Of a stretch of DNA of 64,000 bases, positions 44,523 through 53,284 are shown one piece after another. The DNA comes from Muribaculaceae bacterium (GTDB lineage: Bacteria > Bacteroidota > Bacteroidia > Bacteroidales > Muribaculaceae). The position numbers and the translations under genes were made by a program. Under the pieces are notes generated by a model. It made no database searches and was not told where the DNA came from. It worked only from the letters and a program-made list of their open reading frames with translations. Each line of letters starts with the position of its first letter. Position 1 is the first letter of the stretch. Location of the stretch: the NCBI GenBank assembly GCA_017620635.1, contig JAGAUV010000007.1, positions 24,601 to 88,600 on the forward strand. The letters are read 5' to 3'.

Positions 44523-47500
44523 AGTCTTTTGATTGCTTTATCGAAGTTTCGGGCGATGTGTGGCGGCAGGTTTTCCATGATCTCGCCGGCCTGGGCTCTA
44601 TATATATTTGCCTCGTCGCTGAGATTGGCTTCCTGCAGGAAGCTGACCGTCGCGAACAATTTGGTCATATCTGTTATGTAGCTGTCTGTTTCATATTCCA
44701 GAATCTTACGATAGTAGGAATATGCCTCCGAGGTGTGAGATTCGCGTTGCATGGAGATGGCGAGAAGCATCAGGTCGAGCAGTTCGGAGTCGTCAAGATT
44801 GTCGCATACGGTGTTTGTGTCGATCGGCAATCCGGAAGTCTGTCGGACAAGTTCGAACAGAGCCGGATAGCTTTTCTTAAATTCTTCGTTGTGAGCCGAC
44901 AGGATAGCCGAAGCTGAATCGCGGTCTTTTGTGAAGAAACAGCATATCGATTTGTCGGCAAGGACAGATGCCGATTCTGTCGCGATCCGCCCGAGGCTAT
45001 GCGATGCCTCTTGGAACAGGCAGAGGTGCATATACAGCGATGCGGTTGTAGACCGGAGATAGTCAAGATTGCTTTGATCAATGGCATCGGGATGCTCCGA
45101 AGCGAACTGTTCGGCCGCCTCAATTGCGTCGAATGCCTTATCCTGCATAAACGCTGTTTTTATCTCGGCATCACACAGAAGACGCTTGAAAGTATCTGAG
45201 TCAGAGAAGTTGGCCGGAGGCACAGAGTCATACAGTTTATTGATTACCCATGCTGCGAGAGGCCAGCTCCTTGAGATGAAGAAAGAAAAGACCTTATATA
45301 TGCTTTCCGCCACATTGACTGAATATTGCTCGTTGGGTATCTCAAGCATGGCAAGTGACTTGCCGACGATGTTGGAGCCCCATTCGTATATCTCCGTTTC
45401 GTTGCAGCCTTTTCCCATTATCAGCAACAGCGTGCCGGCATGTATACAGAAGTCATAATCCGGACTTTCTGTCTTCATCATGGCTGTAGCCATATTGCCG
45501 AGGCATTGCATAAAGGCTATATCGAACAGTCCGCGGTATTCCGCCACAGCTTTCATCAGGTAAGTGTAGACACGTATCGCGGCCATATAATCGCCGGCAT
45601 TCCAGCGGTATTCCGCATAGTCGTGTGCGACGGCCTCGAGCAGCTCGGGATCTTTGGCATTGTTTGCCAGATATAAAGCGTTCTCGTAGAGCCCGACAGC
45701 CTTCTCCTGTGACTCTTCGGCTTTGTCCATTTCGTAGGCATATGCCTGACTGCGGAGAGCCCATGCTGTCGCGCATATGGGAGCGTCGGTATCGTACAAA
45801 GTGTCGACCAAGTCGCCGAACAGTCTTTGAGCCTGGCTCATGGCTCCTTTCTTGAAGCAGGCATTTGCTTTTGCGAAGTCAGCGATCAAAGCCTCATCAT
45901 CGCAGTATTGCATGAATCTTTTTGCTTCGGGGTAGTCCATCTCGTCGGTGTCGCCGCCCGAGTCCTCACTTTCTTTCTTTCGCAGTAACTGGTCCAGCAA
46001 AGGCTGATATTCATTGGTTAGCATATCGTCGTCATCGCCAAACAATTCGCGTCGTATGTCGCAGGCCTGCACCATGGCGGCAATGGATTCATCCAGTTGG
46101 CCGATATTATATAGAGTTACCGCGTAGTTCTGATATGATATAGCCAATTTTGCGTCCTTGTCAAGCTTGAATCTGTCGGACAAGGCAAATGCTTTTTCGT
46201 ACCATTCCAACGAAAGTTCGTAATGTGCCGCTATCGACAGGTTTGAAGCGGCTCCGGCAGCTGTCTGCTGCGCGTCGAGATATTTTTCTGCATCGATATA
46301 CAGGTCTACGGCACGTTCGTAAGCCTCAAGGCTTTCATCAAACATGTTCAGCATGGCGAAGGCTATGCCTTTCCCGTTGTCTTTCCTCGCCATAATAAAA
46401 TCGTCGGTGTCGTCGATATTGTCGTAGACCTCGATTGCGAGTCTGTAGTCTTTGTTGTCGATAGCTCTTTTGCCGAGCGCTAATAATTCGTTGTTCTTTT
46501 CACGTCCGGTGTAATTGCGTCCTAAGAAAGCCATGAATTTACGAATCTCTTCGCTCGCCTCTTCGTTGCGGTCAAGCTTGATCAAGGACTCGATGGCGAC
46601 TATATAAGAATTTTCGAGATGGTAATTGTCGTTGCCGCCAAGCTTCCTGAAGATCTCTTCGGACTTGCGTGAGAGCCTGAGAGCTTCCTCGGCATTGCCG
46701 TGTATCGACTCGTGTGTTGCCTGATTGCTCAGGTTGATAGCCACATCTATGTCGACATTGCCATTAAGAGCTATGTATATCTGTGTGCTTTCTTCGCCTA
46801 ATCTGCGAGCTTCTTCGTATTCCCCGATTTGCGAGAGCGAGGACGACAGATTGCTCATGGCCGTGGCTACATAGGCGTGTATCTTGCCGTAGTTCTGTAT
46901 ACGCTGCTCGAGCACGTATCGCTGTATGTCGATCGCGCGGTAGATCAATTCTGTCTTCTTGGTCCGTTCGGCTATCGTGAGATAGCATTCGGCTGTCGAG
47001 TTTAGAATCTCGTCATCGTCCTCCCGGCTGTTCCTGACGGCATTTGCCAGTACGCGCAGGGAGTTGGCATATTTGTTCTGTCGGCTTAAGGCGACGGCAA
47101 GCAGGGCGAACCATCCGTTGCATAATTCGTGACTCTGAATGCCGGTAAGCCATATTATGGCTCTGTTGCAGAGGCGTTCGGCCGCATTGTGCTGTAACAG
47201 ATTCGATATCAGCAGATGGCAGAACTTGATAAGGGTGGCGTTGTTAAATTCGGCAAAGATGTCTCCGAGATCGCCGAGGTCAGGCATGTCAGGTAGCTCC
47301 AGTTTGCCGATGGACGGCAAAGAGTCAAGGTAAGCGTCGACAATAAATATCTCGGGCGATATCTTCAGGAGGGTGTCCCAGTAGCGCAGGAAGAAATACT
47401 TGTTGGCATTGATGTTCTTGCTGAGATATTCGAAGCGGATTATGTAGTCATATAGTTCGAAGTACTTGTCCATCCGCCAGTATTGGTATGGCAGCTCTAT

Positions 47501-49132
47501 GTCGCGACGCACTTCTTCGGCATCGTCCCTGTTGAAGAACTCAATGATATGCGTCCGCATCGATTCGTTCCACTCCTCGTCGCTGAGATAGCGGTCGCTG
47601 ACAACATCGACGATCTGACTGTGAGAGATGGTAATCAGGCTGTTGCGGCGTCTTACCAGATATGTATTGCCCAGAATGAATTGGGAGATAAGCCATTGTG
47701 GCAATCCGGAAATCTCCGCGATCTCATGCTCGGTAAGGCCGTCGGCCGACAATGCGATAAGCGACAATATCTTTTTGACTACATCGTGATAGCGGCCAGA
47801 GTCGTAGAACTGCTCTTTCTCTTCTAATATAAAGTTATAGAACTCGTCGGTGTGCCTGAACGCCGATATGCGCTTGATATACTCCGGCAGCATGTCGAAG
47901 CTGCCGAAGCAGCGTATCTCCTCGAGTAAGGTTACGTATGCCAGAGTATTGTCGGTAACTTGAGAGGGATGGCTGATGATGTCTAAGTCGGAGCTGTTCA
48001 GATGTTTGCGGTAGCCGCTGAAATACTCTTCAGCCAGTTTCCTTCTCTGGCTCAGAAGCAGTGGATTTACAAAGAGCTCAAGCTTGATACTACGCTTTAA
48101 GTCTTCGACTACATCCTGACCTGTCGCGGCAGATACAATAAGCAATGCGGTGTCGGGAACGGCCGATAACCAGGATGTATCGGTTTGCCCTTTGTCGTCG
48201 CTTATGCAGTTTGCGTCATCGATTATTAGAAGTATCTCTTTCTGACCGGCTACTTTTTCGCATTCTTTAGTGATGCGTTCGGCCAGGGCTGATGCTGTCG
48301 TCTCCAGTCCGATGCCGGCAAAATGAGCGACGACATGGAATCTGTCGGCGTCTATCTCACGTTGGGCGACATAAGCCATCAAGGCCGACTTGCCGCTGCC
48401 TGAATCGCCTGTGACGAGCAGCTTGTTCTCAGGCGAGCTTTCGCTCAGGTATTTGTCGATCTGTGATAAAGAGCGCGAATCGGGCAGATAATTCCGTGAT
48501 GCTGTTTTAGCCCATGCGTTATGGGCGAAGCTGGCGGCATCGCTTTCATTGTATTCCTCTTCGGGGTATAGCGAGTCGAGAATTTTTACAAATTGTTCTT
48601 TGACTTGCTCTCCCAATTCTTCAGGACTCGAATAGTCTGCCACCGGGTATCTGTCCTGCGATCTTATCTTGTCCTTGAGTGTAGTCTGTTTCGGATTGTC
48701 ATCATTGCCTCCGCTACGGATATAGAACGACGCATATATCTGTTCAGGGTTGCGAAGCACTCCGTATTGCATCTCTATCTCGGTTATACTGAGCTGATTA
48801 TCCACGTCGTCGATGATCTCTTCATATGGGCTGCCCGTGATATCGGCGCCCAATTCCCGGCGTGTCGGTGTCCATCCGTACCTATTGCCCAGTAAACCAA
48901 TGAAAAACGGCCGTGAATTTATAATCTCGTCCAGACAGATTGAGATGGTCATTCCATCCTCGGCCTCGCTTTGGGTAATGCCCCATCGCAGATCGACTTC
49001 CGTAACTGTCACACCGCGTTCGGCTGCTATCTTGCGCAATTCCGGGAATGTACGTTTGACAAGCCAATCGCGTTCGGGCTTCATGTCGTTGAAGGTAGAG
49101 GAGATGAAAACTCGGATATCGCGCGTCTCCAT
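44519..49132 (-). CDS. DUF4062-NACHT/STAND ATPase with winged helix and long TPR array
   Basis: A 1537-residue protein with a modular STAND layout. Residues 1-90 are DUF4062: VFISSTFNDMKPERDWLVKR, EVDLRWGITQSE and FFIGLLGNRYGWTP. This N-terminal module is the one seen in eukaryotic TEP1/NWD1/NPHP3-type proteins. Next is a P-loop ATPase with Walker A GDSGSGKS (242-249), Walker B LLIIDD (301-306) and a sensor-like ALLIVSAATG (329-338). A winged-helix-like segment (about 451-515, LTEHEIAEISGLPQWLISQFILG) follows, then helical repeats from about 640 to the C-terminus, TPR/kinesin-light-chain-like. Known bacterial STAND proteins (Avs, bNACHT) sense phage products with such repeats and oligomerise to activate the N-terminal domain. 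Defence or stress signalling is an inference. It overlaps the 239-residue gene by four bases. Confidence 0.85.
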   Translation of the reverse strand: METRDIRVFISSTFNDMKPERDWLVKRTFPELRKIAAERGVTVTEVDLRWGITQSEAEDGMTISICLDEIINSRPFFIGLLGNRYGWTPTRRELGADITGSPYEEIIDDVDNQLSITEIEMQYGVLRNPEQIYASFYIRSGGNDDNPKQTTLKDKIRSQDRYPVADYSSPEELGEQVKEQFVKILDSLYPEEEYNESDAASFAHNAWAKTASRNYLPDSRSLSQIDKYLSESSPENKLLVTGDSGSGKSALMAYVAQREIDADRFHVVAHFAGIGLETTASALAERITKECEKVAGQKEILLIIDDANCISDDKGQTDTSWLSAVPDTALLIVSAATGQDVVEDLKRSIKLELFVNPLLLSQRRKLAEEYFSGYRKHLNSSDLDIISHPSQVTDNTLAYVTLLEEIRCFGSFDMLPEYIKRISAFRHTDEFYNFILEEKEQFYDSGRYHDVVKKILSLIALSADGLTEHEIAEISGLPQWLISQFILGNTYLVRRRNSLITISHSQIVDVVSDRYLSDEEWNESMRTHIIEFFNRDDAEEVRRDIELPYQYWRMDKYFELYDYIIRFEYLSKNINANKYFFLRYWDTLLKISPEIFIVDAYLDSLPSIGKLELPDMPDLGDLGDIFAEFNNATLIKFCHLLISNLLQHNAAERLCNRAIIWLTGIQSHELCNGWFALLAVALSRQNKYANSLRVLANAVRNSREDDDEILNSTAECYLTIAERTKKTELIYRAIDIQRYVLEQRIQNYGKIHAYVATAMSNLSSSLSQIGEYEEARRLGEESTQIYIALNGNVDIDVAINLSNQATHESIHGNAEEALRLSRKSEEIFRKLGGNDNYHLENSYIVAIESLIKLDRNEEASEEIRKFMAFLGRNYTGREKNNELLALGKRAIDNKDYRLAIEVYDNIDDTDDFIMARKDNGKGIAFAMLNMFDESLEAYERAVDLYIDAEKYLDAQQTAAGAASNLSIAAHYELSLEWYEKAFALSDRFKLDKDAKLAISYQNYAVTLYNIGQLDESIAAMVQACDIRRELFGDDDDMLTNEYQPLLDQLLRKKESEDSGGDTDEMDYPEAKRFMQYCDDEALIADFAKANACFKKGAMSQAQRLFGDLVDTLYDTDAPICATAWALRSQAYAYEMDKAEESQEKAVGLYENALYLANNAKDPELLEAVAHDYAEYRWNAGDYMAAIRVYTYLMKAVAEYRGLFDIAFMQCLGNMATAMMKTESPDYDFCIHAGTLLLIMGKGCNETEIYEWGSNIVGKSLAMLEIPNEQYSVNVAESIYKVFSFFISRSWPLAAWVINKLYDSVPPANFSDSDTFKRLLCDAEIKTAFMQDKAFDAIEAAEQFASEHPDAIDQSNLDYLRSTTASLYMHLCLFQEASHSLGRIATESASVLADKSICCFFTKDRDSASAILSAHNEEFKKSYPALFELVRQTSGLPIDTNTVCDNLDDSELLDLMLLAISMQRESHTSEAYSYYRKILEYETDSYITDMTKLFATVSFLQEANLSDEANIYRAQAGEIMENLPPHIARNFDKAIKRL

Positions 49133-49198
49133 AGCAAATTTAATTTAGTGATAATGAGATATTAAATTAGATTTAAGGCATATTTGTATGTTGCATCG

Positions 49199-49206
49199 CA
49201 AATGTA
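49199..49206 (-). promoter_or_regulatory. -7 element TACATTTG (reverse strand) for the DUF4062-STAND operon
   Basis: It reads CAAATGTA on the plus strand, 67 bases before the start codon, within an AT-rich 255-base divergent gap (49133-49387). The -33 is weak. The rest of the gap shows no other element; I could not place the malic enzyme promoter. Confidence 0.4.
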
Positions 49207-49387
49207 GGAATTAAGATTGGTAAACAGAGTAAAACAATTGTTAATAATAGTTATAGCGTACGTTAATTCTGTGTTATCTGCAGAAATTTTAGATTTTGCA
49301 GCCCCTTATATGCCGGTTTGATCGTTATTCTTTAGGCTAAGATAGTTTTCCGGTTAAAAATTTTTATGCGTAATTAAACTAAAATAA

Positions 49388-50740
49388 ATGTCGTTCCGTT
49401 ATGCAATTATGGAAAAGAAAATAGTACAAGATTTAAGGGACAGGGCTTTGGAATATCACCGTCATCCTCAGCCCGGTAAGATTGAAACAGTACCGACAAA
49501 AGCATTTGACACGCCTGAGGATCTGTCGCTGGCGTATTCGCCCGGTGTCGCTTTTCCCTGTCTGGAAATAGCGCAGGATGCCGACAGCGCCTATCTTTAT
49601 ACGGGCCGTGGCAATACTATAGCGGTAATTTCTAACGGTACGGCTGTGCTTGGCCTCGGCAATATAGGAGCGCTCGCCGCTAAACCTGTGATGGAAGGCA
49701 AGGCGCTGCTTTTCAAGATTTTCGCCGGTCTCGATGCTGTCGACGTGGAGATAGACGAGACAGATCCAAAACGTTTTGCCGCAATGGTAAAGGCTATCTC
49801 GCCGACATATGGAGGCATCAATCTCGAGGACATAAAGGCCCCTGAATGTTTCGAGATAGAGAATGAACTCGTAGGGTCGTGCGGAATACCTGTCATGCAC
49901 GACGACCAGCACGGAACGGCGGTCATAGTAGGCGCGGCCTTGCTCAACGCTTTGCACGTGCAGGATAAGGCCATAGGAGATGTCCGGGTCGTTGTCAATG
50001 GTGCCGGCGCGGCTGCCATAGCGTGCACGCGGCTTATCGTGGCTCTGGGAGTGAAACGCGAAAATATAGTGATGTGTGACAGCAAGGGCGCCATAACACG
50101 TTCTAGTCAGGGATTGTCGGCGCAGAAGGCCGAGTTCGCCACTTCGCGGACCGATGTCCATACTCTTGCCGATGCCGTCGCCGGAGCGGATGTTTTCCTC
50201 GGCCTTTCGGTTGCCGATGTCCTTACGCCGGCGATGCTTGCCTCGATGGCTCCCGGCCCTGTTGTCTTTGCGCTTGCCAATCCCAATCCGGAGATTGCGC
50301 GTGACACTGCGATGGCCACTCGCAGCGACATTGTCTATGCCACCGGCCGGTCGGACTACCCCAACCAGATAAATAATGTACTCGGCTTCCCTTACATATT
50401 CCGTGCCGCCCTCGACTGCCGAGCCACTGTCATAAATGAGACCATGAAGCTCGCGGCGGCCCGTGCGATAGCGGCGCTCGCTCATGCTCCTGTGCCCAGA
50501 CAGGTAAAGGCTCTCTATCCGGGCGAAAACCTGACTCTCGGACGCGATTACATACTGCCGAAGCCATTCGACCGCAGATTGCTGTCGGTAGTGCCTCCGG
50601 CTATAGTAAAGGCCGCCATGGCGAGCGGAGTCGCAAGGCGGCCGATTATCGATCTGTCGGATTATGGGCGGCAATTATGCCGGTTTGTGTCTGATTCAGA
50701 CAAGGCTCTCAAAGCGTTTGTAGAGCGCCTTGAGGTCTAA
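49388..50740 (+). CDS. NAD(P)-dependent malic enzyme, short form
   Basis: A 450-residue enzyme (443 if ATG 49409 is the true start) that oxidatively decarboxylates malate to pyruvate. The catalytic Tyr lies in LSLAYSPGVAFPCLEIA, the Lys in LAAKPVMEGKALLFKIFAGLD-type sequence, and metal ligands in MHDDQHGTAVIVGAALLNAL; the Rossmann motif VVNGAGAAAIACTRL follows. Many Bacteroidota carry a form of about 760 residues with a C-terminal phosphotransacetylase-like regulatory domain; here the protein stops after the malic core, so acetyl-CoA-type regulation may be missing. Cofactor preference cannot be read. It overlaps DUF418 tail-to-tail by four bases. Confidence 0.92.
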   Translation: MSFRYAIMEKKIVQDLRDRALEYHRHPQPGKIETVPTKAFDTPEDLSLAYSPGVAFPCLEIAQDADSAYLYTGRGNTIAVISNGTAVLGLGNIGALAAKPVMEGKALLFKIFAGLDAVDVEIDETDPKRFAAMVKAISPTYGGINLEDIKAPECFEIENELVGSCGIPVMHDDQHGTAVIVGAALLNALHVQDKAIGDVRVVVNGAGAAAIACTRLIVALGVKRENIVMCDSKGAITRSSQGLSAQKAEFATSRTDVHTLADAVAGADVFLGLSVADVLTPAMLASMAPGPVVFALANPNPEIARDTAMATRSDIVYATGRSDYPNQINNVLGFPYIFRAALDCRATVINETMKLAAARAIAALAHAPVPRQVKALYPGENLTLGRDYILPKPFDRRLLSVVPPAIVKAAMASGVARRPIIDLSDYGRQLCRFVSDSDKALKAFVERLEV

Positions 50741-51897
50741 ATCCAGGTGGCTTTCTTCCAGATCCACTCGAGTGGACCATGGTTGTGACGGCCTACCCAG
50801 AATCGGCAGAAGACGTACTGGACCAGAAATATGGCTATGCCTACGCCGAGGCTGGCAGTGCGCCCGAGCTGGAGGTACAGGCCCCAGTGATAGAACAGTG
50901 CAGAGCCTATGATGCCCTGTGTCACATAGTTGGTCATGCTCATTTTGCCGTAAGGTATGAGCATGGCCAATGTTTTTGACAGGCGTGTGGTGCAGTAGTA
51001 GCCGAAGAGTATGCCGCACACGAGTATGAGCATGAAGGCAAGCTTATAGAGCGAGGGCAGCAGTATATGGAGCTGAGAAAGGACGACAGGATTGGATACG
51101 AAGCCGTCGATCATGTTGTCAAGACCATATATGGGGAAGAATGCCGCGATGGCCCAGGCCAGTACACGCCCCCAGTAGTGGAGCTTGTCTCGCAGGAACC
51201 AGCCCTGACGGCCTATGAGCATGCCGGCGATGAATAGTCCGGCGGTCTGGAATATGCGGCCGTTGTCCCATGCCCAGAAGAGCGAGAAGAGCTGTCCTTC
51301 CCACAGGTTGACGCGCACGGTCTCCCAGAATGTGCCGCTGCTCTGTACGTCGAATGTTGCCGCCCAGTAGGCATTCCATGAACTGTCGGGCACCTCGAAA
51401 TCAGGCGATATGAGCGCCCGGATTATAAAATATATGCAAGCCGGCTGAATCAGGAATATGCCTGCGAGCCATACCAGAGCTCGTGTGGACAGACGGCATG
51501 TCAGCGGCAGGATGAAACCGACGAGGGCATACATCACAAGTATCTCGCCGGTAAAGAATGCTGCGTTGAACTGGCCTATCACGAAAAGCAGCAGCAGACG
51601 CCAGCAGAAACGCAGGCGGAAGTCTTTGCCGCGCATGCGCTGGTTATCGTGCTGTATGAAGAAACTGAAGCCGAAGAGCATGGCGAATATGGCATATGCT
51701 TTGCCGCCGAAAGCGAAAAAGAGGCCGTCCCATATCGCTTTGTCGCAGAAATTGAGCCATGTGCTCTGGCCTGCGGTGTCGGGATAGGAGTAGAAATTGA
51801 AGTGCTCGATAGAGTGGAGCAGTATGATTGCGAGCACTGCAAAACCGCGCATTACGTCGGCTACATCTACTCGTGAGTGTTTTCTGAGCTCTTCCAT
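50737..51897 (-). CDS. DUF418 multi-pass membrane protein
   Basis: A 386-residue integral membrane protein with about nine or ten hydrophobic helices. The opening RVDVADVMRGFAVLAIILLHSIEHF and the C-terminal MTNYVTQGIIGSALFYHWG followed by WVGRHNHGPLEWIWKKATW are typical of DUF418, a family distantly related to acyltransferase-3 and heparan acetyltransferase-like membrane proteins. No activity is proven. It shares one base with the start of the aldo/keto reductase gene and ends the redox operon, which suggests a link to the exported reductase, but no mechanism is visible. Confidence 0.83.
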   Translation of the reverse strand: MEELRKHSRVDVADVMRGFAVLAIILLHSIEHFNFYSYPDTAGQSTWLNFCDKAIWDGLFFAFGGKAYAIFAMLFGFSFFIQHDNQRMRGKDFRLRFCWRLLLLFVIGQFNAAFFTGEILVMYALVGFILPLTCRLSTRALVWLAGIFLIQPACIYFIIRALISPDFEVPDSSWNAYWAATFDVQSSGTFWETVRVNLWEGQLFSLFWAWDNGRIFQTAGLFIAGMLIGRQGWFLRDKLHYWGRVLAWAIAAFFPIYGLDNMIDGFVSNPVVLSQLHILLPSLYKLAFMLILVCGILFGYYCTTRLSKTLAMLIPYGKMSMTNYVTQGIIGSALFYHWGLYLQLGRTASLGVGIAIFLVQYVFCRFWVGRHNHGPLEWIWKKATWI

Positions 51898-53282
51898 CAG
51901 GCTTTGGTCTGTTTGAGCTTTTCTACATATTCATTGATGCGGTGCAGCTCGGCCGGGATATCGATGCTCTGCGGACAGTGAGGGTTGCAGGTGCCGCACT
52001 GTATGCAGCGGTCGGCCTGGCGTAGCTTGGGCACGCTGTGGTCATAGCCGTAGAGCCATGCCTTGCGTTGCTTTGCATAGTCGGGATCGGTGGCGTCGGA
52101 GGGCATGTTGCGGTCGATGATGCAACGGTTGTAGTGGGTAAGTATCGCCGGTATGTCGAGTCCGTAGGGGCAGGGCATACAGTAGTTGCAGTAGTTGCAG
52201 GGTATGGTGTTGTTGCTTCTGATCTCGTCGGCGACATTCTTGAGGAACATATTCTCTTCCTCGCTGATAGGCTCGAGAGGCGAGTATGTGCGCAGGTTGT
52301 CGTTGAGATGGTCCATATATGTCATACCGCTGAGTACTGTCAGGATCTTGTCGGGAGTGCCGGCAAACCTGAAGGCCCATGAAGCTATGCTTTCGTCGGG
52401 ACGGCGGCTCTTCATCTGCTCTACCACGGCGACAGGCACATTGGCGAGTCGTCCTCCGAGCAGCGGCTCCATGATAACGACCGGGTTATCGCGTCGGGCG
52501 AGTTCATTGTAGAGATATTCGGCATCGACATTGCGGTGTGCTTCGTCTTTCTCGCCGTTCCAGTCCATGTAGTTGAGCTGTATCTGCACGAAGTCCCAGA
52601 ATACTTCGCCTTTGTCGTGCATGGCGAGGCAGTTGTCGAATACTTCTATGTCGCCGTGGAACGAGAAACCGAGATTGCGTATCGTCCCTTCCTTGCGCTT
52701 CTCTTTGAGGTAGTCGAGCACGCCGTTGTCGAGGTAGCGCTGGTGCAGATTGTTCATGCCGCCGCCACCGATGGCGTGGAGCAGGAGGTAGTCTACGTAG
52801 TCGGTCTGCAGATATTGCAGCGAGTTCTCGAACATTTCTATCGATTTCTCGCGCGGCCATGTCTGCGGCGCGAAATTCGACAGCTTGGTGGCTATATAGT
52901 ACTTGTCGCGCGGATGACGGGCGAGAGCGGTGCCTATGGCTTTCTCGCTCTGTCCTTGGCAATAGGCAGGCGATGTGTCGAAATAGTTCACGCCGGCTTC
53001 GAGTGCGCGGTCTACAAGCTTGTTGATGGCTTCCTGGTCGAGTGTCTGGTCATCCGAGCCGTTGGCCATGCCGAGGGTCGGGAAACGCATACACCCGTAG
53101 CCGAGTATGCTCACAGTATCGCCCGTGTTGGGGTTGGTGCGGTATGTCATTTTGCCGTCCTGTAGCGGCTTGTCGCTGTCGGTTGTTGCGCCGGGCTTGC
53201 AGGCGCCGACAGATGCGCCTGCTGTAACTATGCCGAGGTTGCGGAGAAAACGACGGCGCGACGGATTGATATCTTTTTTCAT
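51897..53282 (-). CDS. Tat-exported aldo/keto reductase lipoprotein with C-terminal 4Fe-4S domain
   Basis: A 461-residue protein. A twin-arginine signal (SRRRFLRNLG, 8-17) runs into a lipobox-like VGAC with Cys28, so it is probably anchored outside the cytoplasm. The aldo/keto reductase barrel follows with its tetrad intact: Asp102 and Tyr107 in FDTSPAY, Lys133 in ATKL and His169 in LLLHA. Near the C-terminus are two ferredoxin clusters, CNYCNYCMPCPYGLDIP and CIQCGTCNPHCPQSIDIP. NADPH is not expected outside the inner membrane, so electrons may pass through the clusters to or from the membrane Fe-S protein encoded two bases upstream. The substrate is unknown. Confidence 0.88.
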   Translation of the reverse strand: MKKDINPSRRRFLRNLGIVTAGASVGACKPGATTDSDKPLQDGKMTYRTNPNTGDTVSILGYGCMRFPTLGMANGSDDQTLDQEAINKLVDRALEAGVNYFDTSPAYCQGQSEKAIGTALARHPRDKYYIATKLSNFAPQTWPREKSIEMFENSLQYLQTDYVDYLLLHAIGGGGMNNLHQRYLDNGVLDYLKEKRKEGTIRNLGFSFHGDIEVFDNCLAMHDKGEVFWDFVQIQLNYMDWNGEKDEAHRNVDAEYLYNELARRDNPVVIMEPLLGGRLANVPVAVVEQMKSRRPDESIASWAFRFAGTPDKILTVLSGMTYMDHLNDNLRTYSPLEPISEEENMFLKNVADEIRSNNTIPCNYCNYCMPCPYGLDIPAILTHYNRCIIDRNMPSDATDPDYAKQRKAWLYGYDHSVPKLRQADRCIQCGTCNPHCPQSIDIPAELHRINEYVEKLKQTKA

Positions 53283-53284
53283 AA

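Noticed and set aside
43803-49132. The STAND unit considered as part of an integrated element
   Set aside because: No integrase, transposase, tRNA gene or flanking direct repeat was seen, so only the genes themselves are accessory-like; transfer remains possible but unsupported.
49433-50674. A 413-codon reverse frame opposite malic enzyme
   Set aside because: Arg/Tyr-rich shadow composition; malic enzyme motifs are intact on the forward strand.
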